Positions 34,756 through 44,008 of a stretch of DNA of 64,000 bases are shown here, piece after piece. The notes under the pieces were generated by a model, which saw only the letters and a list, made by a program, of their open reading frames with translations, had not been told where the DNA came from and searched no databases. Position 1 is the first letter of the stretch. Every line of letters starts with the position of its first letter. Where the stretch lies: NCBI GenBank assembly GCA_964496035.1, contig CAZBXI010000002.1, forward strand, positions 1 through 64,000, read 5' to 3'. The DNA is from EX4484-217-1 sp964496035. GTDB taxonomy: Archaea; Thermoproteota; Thermoprotei_A; EX4484-217-1. Position numbers and translations under genes: made by a program.

Positions 34756-35445
34756 TTATTTAACAAGTTCATGTAGGGCTATGTTTACATCAGGTATTTT
34801 TCTTCTAAGAATATGTCTTGTTGATTTAGGTGGAAAAACATAGCCCTGTTTAACAACATTTATCACTTCCCTCCTTTCAATACAAGGCGGAATTACAGCT
34901 AAGCCATTGTACTTACGTTTCTCAACCTCATAATCTGGGACTATTTCTACAAAAAATCCTTTGCTTAACATCCACTTCTCGAATAAATGTAATTCTCTAT
35001 AAATTTCAAGTATAGACTTACTTGTTTCTACGGTTAAGCGTTTTTCACCATTGATAACAATAACAATACTTCGCCTACGCTGAGGTTTCCCCCTTTCTTT
35101 AACACTCTTGCAGAGCATTTTAGTAGCTAATTTCTCAACGTTTCTCCCATGAAATATCCTCGCCCATGAGCGTATTTTAACTTCTGAGTAGTTAACTAGA
35201 ATTGCTGGTATACGCTTAAACCCTAATTCTCTAGCAATAGTTACCCGATGTGTTCCGTCAAGAACAATCATAGTATTTTTCTCAACTATTATAGGCTTTT
35301 TTAGAACTCCATCATTAATTATTTGTCTTTTTAATTTCTCTAAATGCTCCTCGATATATTCCTCATGAAGTTTTAGATCATTAGGATCAACTAGGTAAAT
35401 GCCATATATACTATAGTCCTCGATGATGGTGTCGGTAGAAAGCAT
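34756..35445 (-). CDS. SerK-like free serine kinase (ParB/sulfiredoxin fold)
   Basis: 229 residues. HEEYIEEHLEKLKRQIINDG, KPIIVEKNTMIVLDGTHR and the following helix match the ParB/Srx domain of the archaeal ADP- or ATP-dependent serine kinases, which make O-phosphoserine for cysteine synthesis; the Glu and DGxHR residues of the nucleotide site are visible. ParB-like DNA-binding relatives exist, but the archaeal length and the C-terminal half favour SerK. Single gene. Confidence 0.75.
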   Translation of the reverse strand: MLSTDTIIEDYSIYGIYLVDPNDLKLHEEYIEEHLEKLKRQIINDGVLKKPIIVEKNTMIVLDGTHRVTIARELGFKRIPAILVNYSEVKIRSWARIFHGRNVEKLATKMLCKSVKERGKPQRRRSIVIVINGEKRLTVETSKSILEIYRELHLFEKWMLSKGFFVEIVPDYEVEKRKYNGLAVIPPCIERREVINVVKQGYVFPPKSTRHILRRKIPDVNIALHELVK

Positions 35446-35499
35446 GAAACCACCAAGAAGATGAAGTAAACTACTTTACCAACACCATTGCCAGCAAGC

Positions 35500-35542
35500 G
35501 GCCCCTACATTAAGACAAGAAAACCTAAATATTTCAGGGGCC
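35500..35542. promoter_or_regulatory. Inverted repeat upstream of the serK-like gene
   Basis: GGCCCCT (35500-35506) and AGGGGCC (35536-35542) form a perfect 7-bp inverted repeat around an AT-rich 29-bp core containing AAATATTTAGG-like sequence read on the minus strand. It stands out in an AT-rich gap about 55-100 bp upstream of the gene. It could be an operator around a promoter or an RNA stem. Confidence 0.3.
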
Positions 35543-35702
35543 ACTTTACATTAACACCCATTTTGAAATGTTATTTTAGGATATATAAGCATTGTCCTAA
35601 AAATATTGGAGAAAATACTTATGGAAACTAGGATTTATACGAAAGAGTTAATAAACCCCCGTGAAAATACTTGAAACTAGCAGAGCTCCCCTAACACCCC
35701 TC

Positions 35703-36293
35703 TTACCTGTCCTCCCTCTTTCTTTTCAATACAATAATATTGTCCATGTACTTCATTAGTTCAATAACTAAACTTCTCTCCTTAGCAGTGATTCCTGTTC
35801 CGTAATTAAAGGAGAGCTCATGTCCGTAGTAGGCGTTTGCTATGAACGTTTTAGATAACATTATACATTCATCTATTAGCTCTAGAGATCCTGCATGGAA
35901 ATATAGTGTAAGATCATTTATTACCAGTATTTCTGTAGGATTGGCTAAGTATTTGAAAATAATTTTCTCAATGTTTTCTTTGTTCTTTACGGCCAGACTC
36001 AGCAATTCCTGGGAAGATTTAGCGGAAATTCTAGGTGTATATACCTTAAGAGGAGTTAGGTAAGCAAATACTTTCGAAGGATTAAAGCCGAAATCTAGGA
36101 ATTTTCCACCAATATTTCCTATTTTCTTAGGTGCGAAATCCAGTACCGTAATGTGTTTACCATAACCATTGTTTACCAAGTTCAAGGTAAGTTTTAACGT
36201 TAAAAGAGTTTTTCCCGAAGCTAGTTCCCCTATTATAAGTGTCCTTTTATTTAAGACCTCACTTACGCTTAGTTGCTGAATATTTGCCTGCAA
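35703..36293 (-). CDS. P-loop ATPase of unknown function, coupled to thiW
   Basis: 196 residues. GELASGKT near residue 23 is a Walker A motif and ILVINDLTLY near 126 a Walker B-like strand; FAPKKIGNIGGKFLDFGF between them is unusual. The fold suggests a RecA/KaiC- or VirB11-like single domain. Its start overlaps the thiW gene by 35 bp, so they are co-expressed. It lacks ABC signature motifs and is therefore not an ECF A-component. Confidence 0.65.
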   Translation of the reverse strand: MQANIQQLSVSEVLNKRTLIIGELASGKTLLTLKLTLNLVNNGYGKHITVLDFAPKKIGNIGGKFLDFGFNPSKVFAYLTPLKVYTPRISAKSSQELLSLAVKNKENIEKIIFKYLANPTEILVINDLTLYFHAGSLELIDECIMLSKTFIANAYYGHELSFNYGTGITAKERSLVIELMKYMDNIIVLKRKREDR

Positions 36294-36795
36294 TTCTAAG
36301 CACCTTCAATATAATGAGGCCAAATATTGATCCTGGTATGGAACTTAAAGCGAAAAGCACCCATATAGGGATCAGTGCTCCTGCAACCTTTAAATCACCA
36401 ATTAGTGGGGCTACCATGTATACTGAGAGAGTTCCTCCAATGAGAACTGTACCTATAGGCTCGGTTAAGGCAGCATAGTCTACTGCTTCCGGCTTGACCC
36501 TTCTAATGATGTAAGCAAATATTCCTACAATAACGCCTCCAGGTATTCCTCCGGGGAAGGCATATATTGTCCCTACGCCCATAGCGTTTCTAATGACGCC
36601 TATTACTGTAGCTATGAGGGCAGCCCATAGGGGGCCTAGAAGCACACCTGCAATAGCATTTACCATGTGTTGTCCAGGGTAAGCTTTTGTAGTTAAAAAC
36701 GGTATGTACAAGAACGGGGCTATGGTAACGCCTAATGCTATAAAAATAGCTGAAAGCACTATTTTATTGGAAATTTTTTCGGTGGAAACAACCAT
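36259..36795 (-). CDS. thiW: ThiW, ECF-transporter substrate-binding membrane protein
   Basis: 178 residues with five to six membrane segments. AYPGQHMVNAIAGVLLGP, RNAMGVGTIYAFPGGIPG and the spacing between them match ThiW, thought to take up the thiazole moiety of thiamine as an S-component of an energy-coupling-factor transporter. No EcfA/T genes are adjacent, so it probably shares a common module. No TPP riboswitch is visible upstream. Confidence 0.85.
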   Translation of the reverse strand: MVVSTEKISNKIVLSAIFIALGVTIAPFLYIPFLTTKAYPGQHMVNAIAGVLLGPLWAALIATVIGVIRNAMGVGTIYAFPGGIPGGVIVGIFAYIIRRVKPEAVDYAALTEPIGTVLIGGTLSVYMVAPLIGDLKVAGALIPIWVLFALSSIPGSIFGLIILKVLRIAGKYSATKRK

Positions 36796-36890
36796 AGGCT
36801 ATGATTCCTCATCATAATCAGAACATATAGGAAACTATTAAACTTTAATCATTGACGAAATATGGAAAGCTTTAGAAAGTATGAGAAACA

Positions 36891-36900
36891 GCTTAAATAT
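36891..36900 (+). promoter_or_regulatory. TATA-like element of the ABC cassette
   Basis: GCTTAAATAT lies about 46-55 bp upstream of the first gene (ATG at 36946). It is the only good TATA-like element in this short divergent gap for the + strand. Confidence 0.35.
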
Positions 36901-36945
36901 CACCTGTTTCTAAAGAGTGGATAGCTTAAGAAGAGAGCGAGGAAC

Positions 36946-37482
36946 ATGGGTAAAATATCAAGCGGCGCTAAGGCTGGTCTTGTAGGAGGCTTACTAGCAG
37001 GCGTGATCGCGGGTGTCATAACATACTCGCAAATGACGATTTTCAAGGAAGAATACATGAACATACTTAGAGAAACACTTAAAGAAGCTTTTGAAAAATA
37101 TGGTGCGCAATTACCTTCGGGAATGTCTCTAGATCAGCTTGTGGAAATATCTTACAATACTGGGAGAATTTGGGGTAGTATTGGAGCAATTATAGTTTTC
37201 ATCATTATCGGAGTAATTGTGGGTTTAGTGTATGCAGTGATTTACAATAAACTTCCAACAAAAAGCCCTATACTTAAGGCGCTAACACTTACCTTGGCAA
37301 TATACGTTATTTGGACAATAATTTCGGAGACCTCAGCTTTCAGTACGGGTCTTCCCGAACCTAAAACATTACCTCAATGGCTTATATTCTCCGGATATAT
37401 CATAGGTTTCATTGAGTATGCACTTCTAGGAGCCATTATGGGTGCATTGTACTATAGGTGGTATATGAGTACAGCTGGGTAA
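36946..37482 (+). CDS. Small multi-pass membrane protein, first gene of an ABC export cassette
   Basis: 178 residues, four or five membrane segments, with Gly-rich AGLVGGLLAGVIAG at the start and an extracytoplasmic loop at about 28-65. No recognised family. It ends 5 bp before the ATPase start, and the next three genes overlap, so it is part of the cassette. Confidence 0.65.
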   Translation: MGKISSGAKAGLVGGLLAGVIAGVITYSQMTIFKEEYMNILRETLKEAFEKYGAQLPSGMSLDQLVEISYNTGRIWGSIGAIIVFIIIGVIVGLVYAVIYNKLPTKSPILKALTLTLAIYVIWTIISETSAFSTGLPEPKTLPQWLIFSGYIIGFIEYALLGAIMGALYYRWYMSTAG

Positions 37483-37487
37483 ACACT

Positions 37488-38204
37488 ATGAAGAACTCTG
37501 CATTTAAGGAACATACAGAACTAGTTTACGTATTAAACTCGGTGGCGAAGATTTATGGAAAGGGTAGATTAGCAGTAAAAGCTCTTGACGAAGTATCTTT
37601 TAATGTTGGGCGTGGAGAATTTTTAGTTATAATGGGGCCTTCCGGTTCAGGTAAAACTACCCTACTTAACATCCTAGGTTTACTCGATAAACCTACTCAA
37701 GGGAAAGTGTTTTTCCTGGGAAAGGATGTTAGCAGGCTAAATGATGCTGAAGCTTCGAAAATTAGAGCTAAACATATTGGTTTTGTTTTCCAAACGTTTA
37801 ACCTTATACCTTGGCTTACAGCCTTGGAAAATGTAGAGATGGCTTTAGCGATAGCTGGCTACCCCTTCTATAAACGTAGAAGAAGAGCTAAGGAGCTTTT
37901 AGAAGCAGTTGGCCTAGGTAGCCGCTTACATCATAGACCCACAGAGTTAAGTGGTGGAGAACAGCAAAGAGTAGCAATAGCTAGAGCATTAGCTAATAAC
38001 CCAGAAGTAATACTTGCTGATGAACCTACAGGTAACCTTGACAGCAAAAGCGGAGAAGTCGTTATAAATATCCTAAAAGAACTCTCTTTAAAGCAGAACA
38101 GAACAGTTATTGTAGCTACACATAATCCAAGAATAGCTAAAGTTGCTGACAGAATAATTTATTTACATGATGGGAAAATAGTTAGAGAAGAAGTTGAGGT
38201 GTGA
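37488..38204 (+). CDS. ABC transporter ATPase, LolD/MacB type
   Basis: 238 residues from the ATG at 37488; the frame opens at 37458 with ten extra residues inside the previous gene. Walker A GPSGSGKTT, Q-loop FVFQTFNL, signature LSGGEQQR, Walker B VILADEPTGNLDS and H-loop VATHNP are complete. NLDS after Walker B is typical of the LolD/MacB/FtsE group that drives FtsX-like permeases. Overlaps the next gene by four bases. Confidence 0.9.
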   Translation: MKNSAFKEHTELVYVLNSVAKIYGKGRLAVKALDEVSFNVGRGEFLVIMGPSGSGKTTLLNILGLLDKPTQGKVFFLGKDVSRLNDAEASKIRAKHIGFVFQTFNLIPWLTALENVEMALAIAGYPFYKRRRRAKELLEAVGLGSRLHHRPTELSGGEQQRVAIARALANNPEVILADEPTGNLDSKSGEVVINILKELSLKQNRTVIVATHNPRIAKVADRIIYLHDGKIVREEVEV

Positions 38205-38206
38205 GA

Positions 38207-39421
38207 ATGAAGAAAATACTATACTTGGTTATAATGCTATCTCTACTCCTAGCTTCCTTTATAGCCTCCGTTAAATGTAAACATGATGACGTATTATTTC
38301 TAGGTGCAAAATGGGGTGTTGAAGAAGTAGACTACATAGCAACGCCAGGTTCAATAAACGTAATTACAGTTTATATAACCCCTACGTTAGCTAATGGGTT
38401 AAAAGACATAATAGCCGAGTTGCATCTACCTAAACCGCTCACTGGCTTAGATGGAGAAAGTATTGTAAAGACCTCACACATGGAATTCGTTCCCAAGGGA
38501 CAAATACTTCCGTTATTGTTTAAGGTAATAGTTCCACTAAATACTTCTGAAGGAAATTACACATTCCGACTTAAGATTAAATATACGATATTAGCTCCTT
38601 TACCTGAAGAGCGGAAATGGGAGGTAGAGTTTAGCCTACCAATATCTGGTAGAACATACGTTTATACGGAACTTCTGGCAGAAAAACTGGAAAAGGGAAA
38701 AGTTCAGAACATCAACTTCAATGTTGTTTACGTAGGTAATGAGCCTGTAGAATTAAATATAGACTTCCAGTCAGATGCACTATCCATTCTTGACTATGAA
38801 CCCAAGGCTCCTATCTTAACCGATAAGCCAGGAAGCTTTAAAGCTAGCGCTAAAGTTTACTGCCCACCTGACGTTCAAGTAAATGGCCTGCCTATAACTA
38901 TTACAGTTACATATAAGACTCTGCAAGCTTCGGGTACGTACGCTAAAACGTACATAATACCTTTAGCAAGAAAAGCAGAAGTTGTGTTTACAGAAGTACA
39001 GTACACTACATCAGGCAGTAGCGTGATTATTAGGGGGCAACTAGTAAATGTAGGAGACTATGACGCTAAATACTTAACAGTATATGCGCAAACATTGGAT
39101 GAAGGTTTAGCTGTAGAAAACCCAACAACATACCTTGGAACATTAGCTGCAGGTGAAGGAACAAGTTTTCTAATCTACGCTTCAGCAGAGAAGATAGGAA
39201 AGTATGGTTTGAAGCTTTCTGCAAAATATTATGGACCAGATATGGAGTGGCATGAAACTACGGAAGAAATTAGCATTGAAATCTCAGGTATTGCTGAGGA
39301 AAAAGAAAAAATAACTCCTATAAAATATGAGGAAATATTACCAATTATAATAGGACTTCCAGCAGTAACACTAATCATAGGATTTATTATGGGTCGGTAC
39401 ACGAGGTGGAAGAGTGCTTGA
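38207..39421 (+). CDS. Exported, membrane-anchored protein of the ABC cassette (CARDB-like domains)
   Basis: 404 residues from the ATG at 38207 (GTG at 38201 also in frame). Residues 3-22 are a signal peptide; beta-rich repeats follow, the last (about 260-355, VIIRGQLVNVGDYDAKYLTV) resembling a CARDB/NEW3-type domain; one membrane helix at about 380-397 and a basic tail. It probably works outside the cell with the MacB-like permease, as a substrate-binding or adaptor part. Confidence 0.72.
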   Translation: MKKILYLVIMLSLLLASFIASVKCKHDDVLFLGAKWGVEEVDYIATPGSINVITVYITPTLANGLKDIIAELHLPKPLTGLDGESIVKTSHMEFVPKGQILPLLFKVIVPLNTSEGNYTFRLKIKYTILAPLPEERKWEVEFSLPISGRTYVYTELLAEKLEKGKVQNINFNVVYVGNEPVELNIDFQSDALSILDYEPKAPILTDKPGSFKASAKVYCPPDVQVNGLPITITVTYKTLQASGTYAKTYIIPLARKAEVVFTEVQYTTSGSSVIIRGQLVNVGDYDAKYLTVYAQTLDEGLAVENPTTYLGTLAAGEGTSFLIYASAEKIGKYGLKLSAKYYGPDMEWHETTEEISIEISGIAEEKEKITPIKYEEILPIIIGLPAVTLIIGFIMGRYTRWKSA

Positions 39422-40623
39422 ACATAATAGATTTATTGAAGTTTTCTATCAAGGGGATTAGAAGTAGAACCTTAAGAAGTGTTTTAACTCTCTTAGGTAT
39501 TTTAATAGGCGTAATTCTCCTAACTACAGTACTAACGGTTAGCGATAGTGTAACGTATTCCTTGGCTTCAATATTTGCTAAGGGCGGGTTAAATAACATA
39601 TATGTAGCCTACACAACAGCAGAAGGTTTTACATGGACAGACACTTCTCAAATAGAGAGAATACCTCATGTAGTAGCTGTTTCTCCAAGATTAACAGCAG
39701 GGGTTTCAGTAAATTATGGTGGGTTAAGGGAAGAAGCTGTGATCATTGGCTTACCTAAAGAGAAAATAGCTTTAGTCATACCGGACTTAGAGGTTAAGGA
39801 AGGGGCAAAAACTCTTACTTCAACCTATGGTTGCTTTATAGGCTCATCTTTAGCATCTAAAATAGAGGAGAAAGGTTTGAAAATTAGAGTAGGAGATGTA
39901 ATCTATGTTAATCTTAGAAATGCACGTATAGCTTTAAGAATTGAAGGAATATTGGAACGTTATGGCTTTACATTTATAGGCTACATTGACGAATCACTCA
40001 TAGTGCCTTACGGTGCTGTTAAAAAACTTATTGAAGAAGCTACTGGTCGTAGAATTACCAGATACCAGGAACTCATAGTTACAGCTGATAGCGTAGATAA
40101 TGTAGATTTCATAACTGAGCATTTAAGGTACCTATATGGGAGAGCCGTTATGATATTTGCTATAAAGGACGTAGTTAAGTCTATTATTGAAAGCTTAAGA
40201 GGTTTCACAATAATTATAGGGGGCATAGCATCTGTAACGTTAATAGTTGCTTCTGTAGGGGTTATGAACGCCATGTTTACTACGGTTATGGAGAGAACAA
40301 GGGTTATAGGGGTTCTAAGGGCGCTCGGTATAAGAAGGTATGAGGTTTTACTTAACATAGTTTTGGAGGCTTTAATATTAGCCGTGGTAGCGATAATTTC
40401 CGGTATACCTTTAGGGGTGTTTGTAGGGTCGATGCTTATACAAGGAGGATTCTTAGGGTTTGGAGGGCCTAGGGGAAGCTTAGGAGGAGTAGAATTTATA
40501 GTAACTAATCAAACATTAATCATGGTAGCGTCAATAACATTGCTTTTGACGTTAATAGGTGCTCTACCCCCAGCTTATAGAGCTGCAAAACTTGAACCTG
40601 CTCGTGCCCTAAGGTATGAGTAA
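39406..40623 (+). CDS. FtsX/MacB-type ABC permease
   Basis: 405 residues. N-terminal RSRTLRSVLTLLGILIGV is the first membrane helix with its family signature, followed by a MacB-PCD extracytoplasmic domain (about 60-270) and three C-terminal helices with ERTRVIGVLRALGIRRYEV and the closing PAYRAAKLEPARALRYE. This is the permease partner of the LolD-like ATPase. Mechanotransmission or export of peptides, lipoproteins or drugs are the known family roles. Confidence 0.88.
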   Translation: MEECLNIIDLLKFSIKGIRSRTLRSVLTLLGILIGVILLTTVLTVSDSVTYSLASIFAKGGLNNIYVAYTTAEGFTWTDTSQIERIPHVVAVSPRLTAGVSVNYGGLREEAVIIGLPKEKIALVIPDLEVKEGAKTLTSTYGCFIGSSLASKIEEKGLKIRVGDVIYVNLRNARIALRIEGILERYGFTFIGYIDESLIVPYGAVKKLIEEATGRRITRYQELIVTADSVDNVDFITEHLRYLYGRAVMIFAIKDVVKSIIESLRGFTIIIGGIASVTLIVASVGVMNAMFTTVMERTRVIGVLRALGIRRYEVLLNIVLEALILAVVAIISGIPLGVFVGSMLIQGGFLGFGGPRGSLGGVEFIVTNQTLIMVASITLLLTLIGALPPAYRAAKLEPARALRYE

Positions 40624-41525
40624 TGGCTAAAATACCTATAAGAGGAGAATACGATTTAGATTTAACAATGTTCCCTTCATTTACATCATCTTTGTTTACT
40701 AAACTAAGTAAGGATTATTGGGTTAAAACATATGGAGCCTTCAAAGGGTTAAAGCTTAAGGTGAGAAACAGCTTTTTAGAATCAAATATCAATAATATCG
40801 AAGTTGTTAACCTTCTTTCAGGACTATGGTACGAGCCAAATAGGTACCTAAATGAGCTGAGTAGAAGTGTAAGGTATAAGGTAGAGTATGTAGTTGATGT
40901 TTACGAGAAAATAAGGATTGCCATAAACCCTTATGATAAAGAATTAATGTTTTTAGCTACTGCTCTTTCGCAGAGAACAAACTACCATGCGAACGTAATA
41001 AAGTGGGTTAAACATATCGCATCCTTAGTAGATAGAGGTTTAAGCATTAAGTCAATAAACCTAATGGATTTAGGCAGAAGTTATCAGCTGAAAAGAGCCA
41101 ATGTTATTATTAAACATTGCATAAATATTGTTGAGAAAGATAAGGCATTAAGCGTAGATGATGTAAAGAAGTTCAAAAAAGTCTTACTTACATGTAAATT
41201 TGTAGGACCAAAAGTTGTCAACGCGTACCTAATGTTCACAAGAAAAGCACCCTACATAGTACCTGTTGACATACATTTCATTAGGTTTCTAAAGAACTTA
41301 AATCTTCTTGAATTCAAGAGAAAGCCTGTTAAAAATTTTTGTGCCAAATATATATGCGATGAATGCCCATACAGGTACGAGTGTGTAGAAGCACTTGCTA
41401 TGAAAGTGTTTAAGAATCTTTCCTCATGGATTCAAACGGTAGCTTACGTCCACGATAAACTATATTGCTCTAGGAACAAATGTAGCTCATGTCCGTTGAG
41501 AAGTCTTTGCGTAAAAACTAAATAA
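40623..41525 (+). CDS. HhH-GPD DNA glycosylase with two four-Cys clusters
   Basis: 300 residues. The endonuclease III-like core is seen in FVGPKVVNAYLMF (hairpin region with the catalytic Lys position) and VPVDIHFIRFLKNL (catalytic Asp). Two C-x4-C-x2-C-x5-C motifs follow: Cys 240/245/248/254 and Cys 282/287/290/296. Endonuclease III has one C-x6-C-x2-C-x5-C [4Fe-4S] cluster; two shortened copies are unusual. Overlaps the permease gene by one base (TAATG) although unrelated in function. Confidence 0.75.
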   Translation: MAKIPIRGEYDLDLTMFPSFTSSLFTKLSKDYWVKTYGAFKGLKLKVRNSFLESNINNIEVVNLLSGLWYEPNRYLNELSRSVRYKVEYVVDVYEKIRIAINPYDKELMFLATALSQRTNYHANVIKWVKHIASLVDRGLSIKSINLMDLGRSYQLKRANVIIKHCINIVEKDKALSVDDVKKFKKVLLTCKFVGPKVVNAYLMFTRKAPYIVPVDIHFIRFLKNLNLLEFKRKPVKNFCAKYICDECPYRYECVEALAMKVFKNLSSWIQTVAYVHDKLYCSRNKCSSCPLRSLCVKTK

Positions 41526-42288
41526 GCTCCTCTGGAATATTGTTTGGACTATATGCTATCCGCGGTTTCAAACCATGTTTCTTCAGTAGTTTAACAACAT
41601 GGGGATATAGAAAAACGTATTCTGGTTCAAGTTCTTCAACAAGTTCATCGTCTATTTCTCTTAACTTCTCTATTAATAGTTCGAGACTTTCCTTAGAGCT
41701 AAAACTCAACATTACAGCTGGGTGCGTAGAAACTCCATAGTCAATAAGGTTTTTAAGAGCTTTCAACTGCAAATTAAATGCCTCTGGCTCAGCGCCTGTA
41801 AGTTTAGCGAATTCTTCGGAAGTACATCCCTTTAGTGATACTCTAACATGTATATTATTTTTAAATTTGGAAAGTTCCTTAACATAGTCTCTTTGAGCAC
41901 CTAAAAGTATACCGTTAGTTTCTAAAATAAATAGATAGTTTGTTCCTTCAAGGAGTTCAAGTAGCTGAATTAAATGTTTTCTTCCAATTGTCGGTTCTCC
42001 GCCACTAACTCTTAGCTGTCTATAACCTCTTTTAGAAGCAATATTTACGAGTTTTATGTAAACTTCCTTGGGCGTGTAGAAGCGCCCATATTTGCTCATA
42101 TTGTCTCTAGGTCTCCAGCTCCAGCAGAATTTGCACCTTAAATTACAACCGACACTATCAGCTGTAGCTATGCCTCCGTACCAACGACCTCCGCGAAACC
42201 TATAGTACTTTCTAAGCTCTATTTCTCTTTCACTACGAACAACTATTTTCCTTACAGCTTCAGTGAGCTTTAATGGGTCATAGTACAC
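41518..42288 (-). CDS. Radical SAM protein
   Basis: 256 residues. VGCNLRCKFCWSW holds the CxxxCxxC cluster motif; RVSGGEPTIG and LETNGIL are the GGEP and substrate-side motifs. It belongs to the broad MoaA/pyruvate-formate-lyase-activase-like group; no SPASM cysteines. Substrate unknown. Convergent with the glycosylase (8-bp overlap). Confidence 0.8.
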   Translation of the reverse strand: MYYDPLKLTEAVRKIVVRSEREIELRKYYRFRGGRWYGGIATADSVGCNLRCKFCWSWRPRDNMSKYGRFYTPKEVYIKLVNIASKRGYRQLRVSGGEPTIGRKHLIQLLELLEGTNYLFILETNGILLGAQRDYVKELSKFKNNIHVRVSLKGCTSEEFAKLTGAEPEAFNLQLKALKNLIDYGVSTHPAVMLSFSSKESLELLIEKLREIDDELVEELEPEYVFLYPHVVKLLKKHGLKPRIAYSPNNIPEELI

Positions 42289-42358
42289 TATTTAACAGCA
42301 CCCATATATTAGATGACTATTTCTCTTTCTAAATAGAACTATTGAGGAAAGGTTAGAA

Positions 42359-43255
42359 ATGGGTTTCGAAACTATAGCTGAAGCAGCTGGAATCTACCTA
42401 AGAATACCGGAAGGCACCCCGTACAGTTTTTACGATTCTCCTTACATTGGACATAGAAACACTACAGCTATTGATGTTTACTTTGAAAATAATGAAGCAC
42501 TTTTACCTGTCGATGAAGCTAAGGTTAAAGAGGTAAGGTGGTTTAATGCACCTAAATATAGAGCCGATGGTTGGGATAAAGAACCATTAACGCTTCTTGA
42601 ACTAGGTGAAAATAAGGTTCTTAAAGTGCTACATGTTAACCCTAAAGTTAATGTAGGTGAAAAACTATACTTAGGAGACTTTTTCGGTGAATGTATTGTT
42701 TCAGGGTATTTATGTCCTTGGAGCGATAGCCATGCGCATTTCGAAATAAGACCTTCAGAAGACCCATATAGGGCTAGAGGTGCTTACACTTTAAACATAG
42801 CTCCTACGGTAGAGAAAATAGAAGAAACATTACGTTTCATACCTAAAACCTACACTGTAGCTGAAATGAGAAAACACTACATGTGGGTTAAACCTAAAGA
42901 AACTGCAAACTACCTAACGGCATTAGTAGCAAAAATTGGTAATAGTCTGGGATATGTTGACGCCGGTATACCACACTATGGCCTAGGTGGAATACTGTTA
43001 AACGGTAGGGTAAATGCCTCTATAGGAGATACGATATATTGGGATTCCATGCAGTTAGGCTATGTTACCAAGACTTATTCTTTAAGCTTGCTATTTGTTG
43101 CCCCTATAGAGGTTTTTGTAGATAATGTTAAGGTTAGAGGTATAGGAACATATATAAATGGAAGATTTCTCAAAGTAATCTTTACAGATTCTGCGAAAGA
43201 AAAACCATGGAAAGAAGGTGATGAAGTAGAAATAAAAGTGTCGGTGTTGGATTAA
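42359..43255 (+). CDS. Conserved archaeal protein with M23-like (lysostaphin) domain
   Basis: 298 residues. The first half contains GHRNTTAIDVYF and SDSHAHFEIR, reminiscent of the H...D and HxH zinc ligands of M23 peptidases, with VNVGEKLYLGDFFGE between them as in the duplicated-hybrid/barrel-sandwich fold. The second half (about 150-298) is a beta-rich domain of unknown type. There is no signal peptide, so action on an external wall is unlikely. Shares a one-base overlap with the HAD gene. Confidence 0.55.
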   Translation: MGFETIAEAAGIYLRIPEGTPYSFYDSPYIGHRNTTAIDVYFENNEALLPVDEAKVKEVRWFNAPKYRADGWDKEPLTLLELGENKVLKVLHVNPKVNVGEKLYLGDFFGECIVSGYLCPWSDSHAHFEIRPSEDPYRARGAYTLNIAPTVEKIEETLRFIPKTYTVAEMRKHYMWVKPKETANYLTALVAKIGNSLGYVDAGIPHYGLGGILLNGRVNASIGDTIYWDSMQLGYVTKTYSLSLLFVAPIEVFVDNVKVRGIGTYINGRFLKVIFTDSAKEKPWKEGDEVEIKVSVLD

Positions 43256-43959
43256 TGGTCGAAGAGAAAATAGAGCTAATAGCTCTTGACTATCATGGAA
43301 CGTTATCGTTTAGAAAAAAGTCGAACATTTGGAGTGTAAGCTCTGATGTTGTAGAGACTCTACTTAAAGCTAGAAAATACGGGATAAAATTAGCAATAGT
43401 AACTAGCGGTTCAGGTAAGACCGTTCCTGGAAATATCAGATCGCTAAGTGATATTCTAGCCTTCGAAAATGGAACAGTATTCATATATAACGGGAAATGC
43501 TTAATGTATAAACCTAAAGAGTGGAATAAAATTAGAGAGTTGTTTCTAACAGAAAATATTAAGCCTAAATCTGTGGGAAGAGTAGTAATAGTTTACGGCA
43601 TTACCTACTCTGAAAAGATAAGGGAAATCATTTTGAAACATGGTCTCCAAGATTATGTTAGCACAATTAGAAATGTAAACAGATTGGTAATAGCTCCTAA
43701 AAATAGTGGAAAGGATCTAGCACTCAGGAGGATTAAGGAAATACTAAACATTAAAGGTAAAGTACTAGCATTAGGAGACGGAGAAAACGATGTAGCACTA
43801 CTTAGAGAAGCAGATATTGGAGTAGCTCCAGCAAACGCTGTTGAAGAGGTAAAGAAAATTGCAGATTACATATGTGATAAAACTAACGGAGAATGCGTTA
43901 AAGAAGTAATTGAGAACATAATATCACATAATGGAATATTTTACTCTTTTAAACGTTAA
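43255..43959 (+). CDS. HAD-superfamily phosphatase
   Basis: 234 residues. Motif I DYHGTLS, motif II VTSGSGK, motif III Lys in APKNSGKDLALRRI and motif IV GDGENDVALLREADIGVA are all present, with a Cof/SPP-like cap between motifs II and III. Small-molecule phosphatase; substrate unknown. Linked to the M23-like gene by an overlapping stop/start. Confidence 0.82.
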   Translation: MVEEKIELIALDYHGTLSFRKKSNIWSVSSDVVETLLKARKYGIKLAIVTSGSGKTVPGNIRSLSDILAFENGTVFIYNGKCLMYKPKEWNKIRELFLTENIKPKSVGRVVIVYGITYSEKIREIILKHGLQDYVSTIRNVNRLVIAPKNSGKDLALRRIKEILNIKGKVLALGDGENDVALLREADIGVAPANAVEEVKKIADYICDKTNGECVKEVIENIISHNGIFYSFKR

Positions 43960-44008
43960 ATAATTCTAATACTTAGCTTATACTGAAGATAAATCTAGGA
44001 TAGACATC

